Below are positions 55,879 to 64,000 of a DNA stretch of 64,000 nucleotides, one piece after another. The position numbers were made by a program, and so were the translations under genes. The notes beneath the pieces are model-generated. The model saw only the letters and a program-made list of their open reading frames with translations, made no database searches and was not told where the DNA came from. Positions within the stretch are counted from its first letter, which is position 1. Every line of letters starts with the position of its first letter. The DNA is from Kappaphycus alvarezii (Eukaryota; Rhodophyta; Florideophyceae; Gigartinales; Solieriaceae), in assembly GCA_002205965.3 (NCBI GenBank), contig NADL03000488.1, positions 372,001 to 436,000 on the forward strand, given 5' to 3'.

Positions 55879-58800
55879 TCAATGATATTCTGGAAGTATG
55901 CCATTTTCCACGATATACTTGTGCCAAACTTCCGTAACCGTACCGTCTCGGTCCACAAAATCTCTTTTCGGCTGCCACTCAGCTTCATGAGTTGGCGCTC
56001 CTTTCATTAGAGTGAGGAATTGATATCCTCTTCCTCTCTTCCTATGCTTCAATATTCGGTCAACGACTTGTTCTTCTCCTCCAGGCATCGGTATTGGATC
56101 GGGTCGCTCAGGCATAGGCAGCGCAATATCAGCAGGCTGGTCCTTATATGGAGTTGTGTGAATTACATGAACAACAGGATGGATCTTGAGATGATTAGGT
56201 AGATCCAACCTCAAAGCGTTCTTTCCAATTAACTCCTTCACCATGAATGGACCATATCTTCTAGCCGTCAGCTTCTGCGTTGCCTGCGATCTGGAATACA
56301 AATCCGTAAACAGAGACTTATTTAACCATACTTTCGATCCAACTTGATATTGAGGAGCTTGATACCGTTGAGAAGAGACTGCAGATTGCCTAGCTTTAGA
56401 AACTCTGTACGAGAACTTAGCATCTTCCAAGGAGTTTCGCAGTCGTGCCTTAAATTCTTCAACGCTTTCAATTGGTGTCTCTGCTCCTGAAATCATATCA
56501 AGAGGTGCCTTTGGATTATATCCCAAGTCCATTTCGAACGGCGACATTCCCAAGTCTTCAGTCACAGAAGAGTTGTATGCAAACTCAGCAGCAGGTAACA
56601 ATTCATCCCAATCATTCTGATGATACGAGCAATAACATCGTAAGTAGTTCTCAACCATACGATTCATAATCTCAGACGCACCATCTGTCTGTGGGTGACG
56701 ACTGGTGGACATCTTCAACTTAACTCCGCAAAGCTTCATAACATTTTCCCAGAACTTCGAAGTAAACTTCGGGTCCCTGTCGGAAACAATATTATCGGGT
56801 AAACCATGGAGCTTGAAGATGTTGCTAAAGAACGAATTAGCGACGTCCACTGCTGTTTCATTCACATTACAAGGAATGAAATGAACTCTTCTTGTAAGAC
56901 GATCAACCCATGTCGTAACTGCATCTTTTCCATTCTTAGTCCTTGGAAGGTGAACAATGAAGTCAGTAGCCAAAGATCCCCATCTTCTCTCAGGCATCTC
57001 TAGAGATGTGGGAACTGTCATTTTCTTCTGATTCGAATCTTTTGCTTGCTGACATCGAAGACATCCCTGAACGTAGTTTCGAACATCACGTGTCTTATGT
57101 CTCCAGTGATAGTTTGAGAGTCTCGATAACGTCTTAGCAAAAGCAAAATGTCCACTTATCTTCGAATCGTGTGCTAACTGCAATATATCCGAAACACTCT
57201 TCCTTGGAATACAAAGCTTCCTACCATACATTAGTCGTTTTCCCTCTCGCCTAAACATATGAATTATCTTTTCAAGCTGTACTTTCTTAGTCTCATCAGA
57301 AGGCCAATTTCCATCCAAGGCTCTAACAATAGGTCCAAAGAACTGATCATCATCATAACTACTAAGGATATCGTCAAGATCAATAGATAACACTTCCACC
57401 TCATTAATGGAAGGGTTATCCATATCCTTAGAGCTAATTACATGAGGAGCTCTTGATAAAGCATCACCAAGCACATGAATCTTTCCTTGCTTCAAGGTAA
57501 TTGGAAATATTCCAAAGTTACCAAGCGTTTCGATATACCTTGCCTCTTTTCGACTCAATTTAGGCTTAGTGAATAGATGCTTAAGGACTTGATTGTCAGT
57601 AATAATCTCAAATGATGAACCTTCCAAATAACATCTGAACCTTTGAAGAAAAGATATCAAACCGAGAAGCTCCCTATCATTTGCGGAATAATATCTTTCA
57701 GTAGGAGACAACTTTTTGGAATAGTATGCAATAACACGATCCTTTCCGTTTCCATCTAGTTGCGTTAAAGTTCCTCCAACCGCAAATTGTGAGGCATCCA
57801 CATGTCCTCTAAAACTCTTGTTCCAATCCGGGGCAACAAGAATAGGGGCTTGGGTGATGGCTTCTTTCAACTTCTGGAATGCAACATCACACTTGTCATT
57901 CCATTTACCAACACCGATATCTTTCTTCGTCAGATCTGTCAACGGAGCCGCTATTTCCGAAAACTTCGGAATAAACCTGCGGAAGAACTGGAGTAAGCCA
58001 ATAAAACTCCTTATCTCTGTCACCGTTTTAGGCTTCGGCCATGTCTTCAAAACCTCAACTTTCTCTGGGTTAACACGAAGACCATCTTTACCGACTATGA
58101 AGCCCAAGAACTCAATCTCCGTTTTCAGAAAGTCACATTTCTTTGGAGAAACATAAAGCTCATGTTCTTGCAGGCGACTTAGCACTATTTCCAGATGCTT
58201 GAGATGGCTTTCTTCGTCCATGCTGAATATGAGAAGATCATCGATGTACACAACCATGAAGACATCAATACAGTCATAGAAGATACGGTTCATCAGTGAC
58301 TGAAAAGTAGCAGGAGCATTGCATAGACCCATTGGCATTACAAGATACTCAAACTGTCCGTACTTCGTATTGAACGCAGTCTTTTCAATGTCCTCAGGCT
58401 TCACCCGTATCTGATGGAAACCGGTCTTCAAGTCCAACTTTGAGAAGACTCTTGCGTCACCAAGTCTGTCAAACATCTCATCTGACCTAGGCAAGGGCGC
58501 ATTATTTCTTTTTGTGATTCGATTAAGTGCTCTATAATCGACCACACCTCTCAATTTGTCTTTCTCTTGGACGAAGAATAACGGTGACCCATACGGTGAC
58601 TTACTTGGCCTGATCTTCTTATTTCTCAGCAAATCTTCCACATATTCTTTTGCAGCTTTCAATTCCGCTGGGGATAACTGAAACAATGGACGATGAGGTG
58701 GCTTAGAACCTTTCTCAACCTCAATTTCGTGATCCACACTTCTCTTTGGTGGTAGTCCAGCTGGTAGTTTCCCTTTGAAGACATCCTTAAACTTAGACAA

Positions 58801-59559
58801 CAGCTTTTCCAGACTAGCATTTTTCTGACTATTGATTGCAGAGGGCTTTTTCAACTTAATCTCATTCGCATTGATCAGTTGATAAACATTGAAATCTCTC
58901 CCATGATTCTTTCTCCTAATCATGTTCCGGAATTTCTTAACTCCAATGTTTGTTACTCTTACTTCCATCGGAATATCTTCTACTATCGGGAGCACGTCAT
59001 CGTTAACCTTCACAACCCGGCGCTGATAATCAATATCTGGATTGTTGGCAACATGCCATGGCATTCCTAGAAGCACATCATATCTACAATCTGCAACGAC
59101 CCAATTGGACGTGAACAGATAGGAACCAATCTTCAATGTAGCTCCCAGGATAACTTCCGACGTTTTCTCCTTTGACTTCTTGCTCGAATGATTCACAGTG
59201 GCTTTGACATTCTTAAATCGAAACTTTTCTTTGTTTCGAACTGCAAAGTCCCTAGATACTACGTTTGTATTACATCCGTCGTCTTTGAGGACAGACGCTT
59301 TCACATTATTTAGCGTCCCGTCAAGTAAGATTAATTCCTCGGTTGGAATATCTTCCTCTTTGACCTGGATGTCGTCTTCATGACAATTAACGATAGTATT
59401 GGACTCCAAACTAGTCTTCAAACCTTCTATCGCATGATCTCTTTGACTTTTCTCAACTTCAGAGCTATCACCAGTGCAAATCTCTTCTTTCAACACTGGA
59501 CTCTGTATACTTTGTCTTAGTTGTTTTACCTCTGCAACAAGACGATTAAAGTCACTCAT
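55879..59559 (-). CDS. pol: Gypsy-2 Pol polyprotein with chromodomain
   Basis: 1226 residues without interruption from ATG 59559. The protease is at about 80-190, with the active-site triplet reading D93-D94-G95 where DSG or DTG is usual. RT spans about 290-480 (VVDYRALN, YLVMPMGLCNAPATFQ, YIDD at 438-441). RNase H is about 580-700 (D588, E630, D655). The integrase has an HHCC finger (H797, H804, C833, C836) and a DDE triad D866, D927, E963 with the canonical D-35-E spacing. GPY/F is at 1100-1135. A chromodomain-like C-terminus lies at about 1165-1205 (VDRILKHRKRGRGYQFLTLM ... HEAEWQPKRDF), with the usual VKWKG written LMKG. The frame is open upstream of the ATG and overlaps the Gag end in the -1 register, so Gag-Pol synthesis by frameshift is possible. 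Confidence 0.95.
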   Translation of the reverse strand: MSDFNRLVAEVKQLRQSIQSPVLKEEICTGDSSEVEKSQRDHAIEGLKTSLESNTIVNCHEDDIQVKEEDIPTEELILLDGTLNNVKASVLKDDGCNTNVVSRDFAVRNKEKFRFKNVKATVNHSSKKSKEKTSEVILGATLKIGSYLFTSNWVVADCRYDVLLGMPWHVANNPDIDYQRRVVKVNDDVLPIVEDIPMEVRVTNIGVKKFRNMIRRKNHGRDFNVYQLINANEIKLKKPSAINSQKNASLEKLLSKFKDVFKGKLPAGLPPKRSVDHEIEVEKGSKPPHRPLFQLSPAELKAAKEYVEDLLRNKKIRPSKSPYGSPLFFVQEKDKLRGVVDYRALNRITKRNNAPLPRSDEMFDRLGDARVFSKLDLKTGFHQIRVKPEDIEKTAFNTKYGQFEYLVMPMGLCNAPATFQSLMNRIFYDCIDVFMVVYIDDLLIFSMDEESHLKHLEIVLSRLQEHELYVSPKKCDFLKTEIEFLGFIVGKDGLRVNPEKVEVLKTWPKPKTVTEIRSFIGLLQFFRRFIPKFSEIAAPLTDLTKKDIGVGKWNDKCDVAFQKLKEAITQAPILVAPDWNKSFRGHVDASQFAVGGTLTQLDGNGKDRVIAYYSKKLSPTERYYSANDRELLGLISFLQRFRCYLEGSSFEIITDNQVLKHLFTKPKLSRKEARYIETLGNFGIFPITLKQGKIHVLGDALSRAPHVISSKDMDNPSINEVEVLSIDLDDILSSYDDDQFFGPIVRALDGNWPSDETKKVQLEKIIHMFRREGKRLMYGRKLCIPRKSVSDILQLAHDSKISGHFAFAKTLSRLSNYHWRHKTRDVRNYVQGCLRCQQAKDSNQKKMTVPTSLEMPERRWGSLATDFIVHLPRTKNGKDAVTTWVDRLTRRVHFIPCNVNETAVDVANSFFSNIFKLHGLPDNIVSDRDPKFTSKFWENVMKLCGVKLKMSTSRHPQTDGASEIMNRMVENYLRCYCSYHQNDWDELLPAAEFAYNSSVTEDLGMSPFEMDLGYNPKAPLDMISGAETPIESVEEFKARLRNSLEDAKFSYRVSKARQSAVSSQRYQAPQYQVGSKVWLNKSLFTDLYSRSQATQKLTARRYGPFMVKELIGKNALRLDLPNHLKIHPVVHVIHTTPYKDQPADIALPMPERPDPIPMPGGEEQVVDRILKHRKRGRGYQFLTLMKGAPTHEAEWQPKRDFVDRDGTVTEVWHKYIVENGILPEYH

Positions 59560-59600
59560 ACTTGGTCCAACCGGAGCGCTTTTTCCTTTCGGCGGACCTC

Positions 59601-60401
59601 TTAGTTTTCCGACTCTAGACCACTGTCAATAACTTGAGCATTATTCGATGCAATCTTACTTTCCTTATGGTCATTATGTTTCCATGGCCTGCAACCTACT
59701 TTGTGACATACAAAGCAGCGGTTCTCTCTGTACAACCTTTCTTTATCTTTGTCAAATCGACGATTCCTGATTCGATTTTGACCACTGTTGTACCTCTTCT
59801 CCACGTTACCGATCTCCATAGGAACGGGAGCCTGGCTTGGAACATAACTCGACTGTTCACCAAACCTAGAGAACATTCCAGATCCACGTAAAGCACTGTC
59901 AACATTCAGAGCGATTCGGGCAGCTTCTTCCACGTTTGTAACATTATTCTTGAGGACTTCTAGCCTAACCTGTGGCTTGAGTCCGGAGATAAACTTATCT
60001 AGCATTTCATCCATTGAGATACCAGGGATGCTCAGAGCCACGTTTCTAAACTCTGAGAGATAAGCTGCAACAGAGTACTTCTGATGCAAACTCCTCAGCT
60101 TGTCTCTTGCACGTCGAACACTATCAGCGGGTATAAACTCAGCCCTTACCAAATTCTTAAACTCATCAAAAGAATCTGGAACTGCATTGGAGGCAACTTT
60201 CATGAACCACCAACTTGCAGCTGTGCCCGTAAACAAGGTTGTAGCATACATAATCCTAGCTCTATCGTTCAGTGCTAGATCCATATTTTGCATCTGAACG
60301 AGCGTAAGGTACTGTTCGAGCTGGTACAACCAGGTTTCCACGACGAGCCTATCCCGAGTGCCCTTGAACTGCTCTGGCTTATTCGGCTTCAAGAACGACA
60401 T
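59601..60401 (-). CDS. gag: Gypsy-2 Gag
   Basis: 266 residues from ATG 60401. Residues 1-165 match the Retrotrans_gag capsid domain (WLYQLEQYL, TGTAASWW, FKNLVRAEFIP, KLRSLHQKYSVAAYLSEFRN). One zinc knuckle, CFVCHKVGCRPWKH (about 229-242), has the ligand order CX2CX4CX4H, with the usual His and last Cys exchanged. The stop TAA (59601-59603) is preceded by G GAA AAC, a possible though non-canonical -1 slip site, and Pol continues open in that frame. Confidence 0.93.
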   Translation of the reverse strand: MSFLKPNKPEQFKGTRDRLVVETWLYQLEQYLTLVQMQNMDLALNDRARIMYATTLFTGTAASWWFMKVASNAVPDSFDEFKNLVRAEFIPADSVRRARDKLRSLHQKYSVAAYLSEFRNVALSIPGISMDEMLDKFISGLKPQVRLEVLKNNVTNVEEAARIALNVDSALRGSGMFSRFGEQSSYVPSQAPVPMEIGNVEKRYNSGQNRIRNRRFDKDKERLYRENRCFVCHKVGCRPWKHNDHKESKIASNNAQVIDSGLESEN

Positions 60402-60867
60402 TTTTCACAACCTTTTTTCTTCTTCTATTCAATTTTTCTCTCTTGACTTATTATCCACTTGATACTTTAGGGAGCCGTCCCTTGGCGACGGGTCCTCTTC
60501 CCGCAAGAGAGTGATACAAACTCTTCGTAACCCACACCCGGGAGTTACGGTGATCTATATCTGTTCGGGATATCCCCACCAGTCTTTTGTTAAAGACCCT
60601 TCGGTGTCCTTACCCTATAAGAAAAGATCTCGAGCCGACCAAAAGATACTTCTCAATCACAGAACCTAAGTTCTTTCCCCACTACCCAAATGAGGTTGCT
60701 CCTACCTGATCAAACCTAGAGCGCGTTACTCGAATCCTTGTCCCAGTCGGTCGACCTAGCTAACAGCCAATAGTCGAGAGGATTATTTGAGAATACGTAG
60801 GCGACTCGGCGCAGAATAACCAAAATCAAAGTAGGCGAAGATATCGAAGATACCTAGCAGCCTATCT

Positions 60868-60964
60868 AGTTCTCCCTGCAGAACTGGACTACTTGCACGC
60901 ACCTGGCACTCCAGCCCACAGGTGGTGCTTACCAACGACTGGCACTCCAGCCCACAGTCGTGGT
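60868..60964 (-). ncRNA. Covarying twin hairpins in Gypsy-2 leader
   Basis: Hairpin 1 (60895-60928): GCAC, bulge G, CACCTG, 13-base loop, CAGGTG, GTGC. Hairpin 2 (60931-60964): ACCA, bulge A, CGACTG, the same 13-base loop GCACTCCAGCCCA, CAGTCG, TGGT. Both have 4 bp, one bulge and 6 bp, with different paired bases but an identical loop. A third stem, AGTTC/GAACT with loop TCCCTGCA, lies at 60868-60885. Sequences are given on the plus strand; the RNA is the complement. Confidence 0.75.
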
Positions 60965-60989
60965 ACTAACTGATCTCCTTCGGCCAACT

Positions 60990-61003
60990 GGGCGATGCTA
61001 CCA
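60990..61003 (-). promoter_or_regulatory. Gypsy-2 primer-binding site
   Basis: One base after the 5' LTR the minus strand reads TGGTAGCATCGCC, whose first eight bases match the complement of the initiator tRNA-Met 3' end. Confidence 0.65.
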
Positions 61004-61004
61004 G

Positions 61005-61360
61005 TGAAACGAAAGAGTAGTTGGGGCAAAGGAAGACAGTTGAAATAAACTCAGATGTTGACTTTGATCGATGTTGAAAAATGTTTGTTGGTTGTTCCTG
61101 CCGCTACTCGGCATCTACGACCTCTTATATAGTGCTTTGTACCCCCCTCAATGGGTGTAAAAACACACATTACAAATAAACTAACTGGACGCGTCTAATG
61201 TGCTCTAAAATACTCTAGAACACTAATCCGAAACGTCTAGATGCATTACAGCAATGCATAATAAAATTCTACACGCAAAATAAAAATGCCACGCTAAATA
61301 GCATTGCTGGCATATCTCAAGAGGCGTCCATAACATTCTAGTAAACACTAGATTGTTACA
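61005..61360 (-). repeat. Gypsy-2 5' LTR
   Basis: 356 bp, apparently identical to 55491-55846. Confidence 0.95.
61125..61134 (-). promoter_or_regulatory. Gypsy-2 LTR TATA box
   Basis: On the minus strand CACTATATAAGAGG lies in the 5' LTR, the only TATA-like site there. Confidence 0.6.
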
Positions 61361-61365
61361 GAGGA
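61361..61365. repeat. Target site duplication GAGGA (right)
   Basis: An exact copy of 55486-55490. Confidence 0.93.
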
Positions 61366-61645
61366 CATCGGGTTTAAGGCCCTCACTCTCCTGTTGGAGG
61401 AGCGAGGGGATTCACGAGGGTAACATCAAAAAAGTCGGTCCCTCCGCTGCTTCCCATTGCCTGGATGTCGGGTCTCGTGCGGTGAACTGGAGGGTCGTAT
61501 AGTTGTATACGTGCTTGCCCGTGTCAAATATACCATCCAAGGGTAAAATACCCAAACATTCCCCCTTGCCTGCCCGAGTACCAATTTTGAGCGTGATTAG
61601 TACAACGGGCTTGGGACCGAAGGTTTGCAAAACTGAGCGGTTCAT
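61366..61645 (-). pseudogene. LINE-like fragment C, 5' part
   Basis: The minus strand reads HRTRPDIQAMGSSGGTDFFD then VTLVNPLAPPTGE and a TGA. It aligns almost residue for residue with fragment A's HRTRPDIRAMGAVGGTDYSD region. Upstream is VYNYTTLQF in a neighbouring frame, so at least one shift has occurred. It continues across Gypsy-2 into 55490. Confidence 0.65.
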
Positions 61646-64000
61646 GGTGCTTCTGAACCCTCAGAAAGGGTATTATGTACACAACGGCGCTCGCAAGAAG
61701 CCCTCTTTACAACATCAGTTTGATCCGTGTTACAACCCAGTACCTTCCTGTACCATTCCTATTCCTGTGCAAATGATGAGTTCCTATCCAGTCGTGGACT
61801 TTCCGAAGGGCGATCACTTCCACTTTTCGACCCCGACCGTGATGATTGAGCAGGGCCACTGCTTTGACCCGAATCCCTTCACCCCCCCTCTCCTGGATCG
61901 GTATTCTTGTCATCATTGCTTCCACTAAGGACAGGAGCAGGAAACGAGCGCATGTGTGGGTGCTTTGCAGAAATCCAAAGCTCAAGACAGCTTCTTTTAA
62001 AGCCCTGGTGTACGCTCATGCTTAAACGGACGGAACATAATCAGAAGGGCACTCGAAAAGATGCACCTCTGAAAGCCAACATGCTCACCGAAACACAGAT
62101 CTTACGCATTCCATTTATTCAACCGCACTTAGGACAGCAGACTTGTTTAAAGTACCCCTCATCATGGCTTCGCTTGAAACCTTTGAATTGAACCATCTGC
62201 GCGCAGCAGGTCGAACTATTCCCCTGAGTTCAAACCTTATCGTAGTATTCCGAATTAAATCACAATACAAATCAAACGGCTGGGATTGTCAACATGAAAA
62301 CCTCACCATTCGTCCCAATAATTCTGAACGGCCGCAACATAAACCAATCAACACAACGCTGCTGTAGAGTGAAAACTTGGCAGATGCCGCCAAATTTTGC
62401 TCCCCGGCTTCCTTCAGAGCTTGAAGTGCCTCGTCTCGGTGCTTCGCGCCACTGAGCAATGCTATCCCGCTATCTAGGTGTTCAAGTTTCGCTGAGAATT
62501 TTAGTGACTTTGCGTGCATGAACCGAAGAACTTTCGAAACATTGTAAGTAAAATGCAATCGAACTGCCACGACGACCACTCGATTATTCCCAACACGTCT
62601 TTCGACCGAAGGAACATTCCCGACGCAATGAATACTTCGGGATCCGTTCTTGGATCTTCTTCGACAATAAATACTTGCGGCAATCGACAGTTCTCGCATG
62701 ATCGGTCATCCAAAGAGAATCCCGAAGAGGGGCCTATTTAGTGAGCAAATTATTAAGCACCAGATGAAGCTTGAAAAAAAAGTCATTTCGTATCTCCGAC
62801 CTGCACGACTTGTGAGAAACTCTCAGCTACCATACAACCTTCTGGAATAAATCCCGCAAATAAAACAAGGCATCTGTATGTTTTAGCATTCCCCACTCAC
62901 ATTCAGTGCCCCGCTACAAGATTTTTTCGAAAGGGTAGCCCACAAAAACTCTAGACAATCCCAGTATCCCTTACCACATACAATTACCCATGAATAAAGG
63001 TACATGTTGAACATAAACTCAGTTACAAACCACCAAATGTCGGGGTTTCCATACTAGAAACCTTGTCCACCAACTGCTATTGGCGTCCATTTGTTACAAC
63101 GTTGAGCAAAACAAACAGTGCGTCTTGTCGGTGAATTTTGCTTTCTTTTCCCTTTCTCACCATTTGGGCACGCTTGATGAGCTCTCTTAAGTGATTTCAA
63201 AGTGGTTCAAACTATAAGGGTAGCATGGCAAACCAAATTCCGCCACTTTGTGAATTTGAGTATCGCCCCGACGTGGAAGAGAAAATTATCGCAGCTGAAC
63301 TTCGGGTAAACTGGAGCTGCACTGTACGCAACTTTTAATCGTATTTATGATTATTGGCACAGTCATACTCGACAGTCCACCACCGCCTTATGTGGCGTTG
63401 TTTTGGTACTCCGCATACTATTTGACTTGTATTATTCACCATGAGGCAAAGCGAGCCCGGGATTGGAAACGATCGTAATCAGAGAGGACAAAAACTGTTG
63501 ATTCCCCGCTTGGCATTCGCGACGGGAGCCCCTGAATAGCTCCGCAATAGGGATTAAATGAAGGCTTTACAAGCCCTATAGTAGGTGAAGAAGAACAATG
63601 TTTGAACACTAAATACACTAGGCTATACGTTTAACATAAACGGATACTCTGGTCAAGAGACGTTTGAGAAGCTTTTTTTTCGACTATGAGACATAACTCT
63701 TATCGAGGTCACTATGTACTGGAACGCAGGATGGACAAAAGGGAACAGGTATGTCTGCGATTCGATTACAGCATGCTGTATTATACTCAGGTGCCTAGCA
63801 TCTCCTGTGTTGTTGCACCAGCTGGAACAAATGTTTGGAATGAGGCACTCGCAGATAATTGAGGTATTTTAGGAAGTACTGGAAAGCATTGTCACAAGTA
63901 AACACAAGCTTATTTGCTCTTTGCAGACAGATATGCTGCAAGAAAGAGCAGCCTTGTACGCTGAACCCCTGTTTAATAAATTTACCCCATTAGAAAGTTG
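61646..64000. other. Right-hand spacer, no gene confirmed
   Basis: Overlapping minus-strand frames at about 62289-62713 contain protein-like pieces (SGAKHRDEALQALKEAGEQN; VFIVEEDPRTDPEVFIASGM) that could be exons of one small gene, but no splice pair was found and no family is recognised. The rest, up to the window end, shows nothing I can support. Confidence 0.3.

Larger units (their letters stand above)
60402..61004 (-). other. Gypsy-2 leader (5' UTR)
   Basis: 600 bases between primer-binding site and Gag with no long frame. It holds three hairpins at 60868-60964 close to the primer site, where retroelement dimerisation and packaging signals usually sit. Confidence 0.7.
55491..61360 (-). 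mobile_element. Ty3/gypsy retrotransposon with chromodomain, Gypsy-2
   Basis: A complete 5870 bp minus-strand insertion: 356 bp LTRs that look identical, TG...CA ends, target duplication, initiator-Met-like primer site, structured leader, uninterrupted Gag and Pol, and polypurine tract. Pol ends in a GPY/F module and a chromodomain-like segment, placing it with the chromoviruses. It looks recent and potentially able to move. It interrupts LINE-like fragment C. Confidence 0.95.

Noticed and set aside
1..64000. CRISPR arrays, rRNA genes, bacterial operons
   Set aside because: No regularly spaced direct repeats, rRNA core sequences or ribosome-binding sites with clustered genes were seen; the window is eukaryotic.

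Overview
The window is eukaryotic nuclear DNA. The evidence is a GT-AG spliced gene, long LTR retrotransposons, TATA-type retroelement promoters, a SETD3-type protein methyltransferase and large non-coding spacers. The lineage cannot be fixed from sequence alone. Small islands of intron-poor genes set in LTR-retroelement-rich DNA would fit a florideophyte red alga, but that is a weak inference.

Layout. (1) 0.4-4.6 kb: a badly decayed Ty1/copia element on the + strand, with Gag, protease, integrase, RT and RNase H still readable but broken; most in-frame stops are TAA/TAG where Gln is plausible. (2) 5.6-24.4 kb: an AT-rich desert (by eye about one third GC) with no convincing gene, interrupted by a 1 kb GC-normal island at 18.54-19.58 kb. 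(3) 24.4-36 kb: the host gene island, with an ADPRibase-Mn-type metallophosphatase (two exons, +), a SETD3-like methyltransferase (-) and an orphan low-complexity protein with a SAP-like segment (-). (4) 36-44.5 kb: spacer rich in pentanucleotide microsatellites, with a few weak ORFs. (5) 44.5-64 kb: a nested repeat cluster. Several decayed copies of one LINE-like retroelement family (C-terminal RT-associated region plus 3' UTR) are themselves split by two young Ty3/gypsy elements. Gypsy-1 (47115-54601, +) has 720/719 bp LTRs differing at two positions and target duplication GATTG. Gypsy-2 (55491-61360, -) has 356 bp LTRs that look identical, target duplication GAGGA, and intact Gag and Pol with a C-terminal chromodomain-like segment.

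Most unusual content. Gypsy-1 carries an extra coding region between integrase and the 3' LTR, built from two diverged copies of one unrecognised domain joined by an Arg/Ser-rich linker. Its coding region steps one base backwards five times, once at a perfect A7 slippery site. The Gypsy-2 leader carries two adjacent hairpins with the same 13-nt loop and the same 4 bp + bulge + 6 bp architecture but different stem sequences, which is a covariation signature of a functional RNA structure. Both gypsy elements sit inside copies of the same older LINE-like family.
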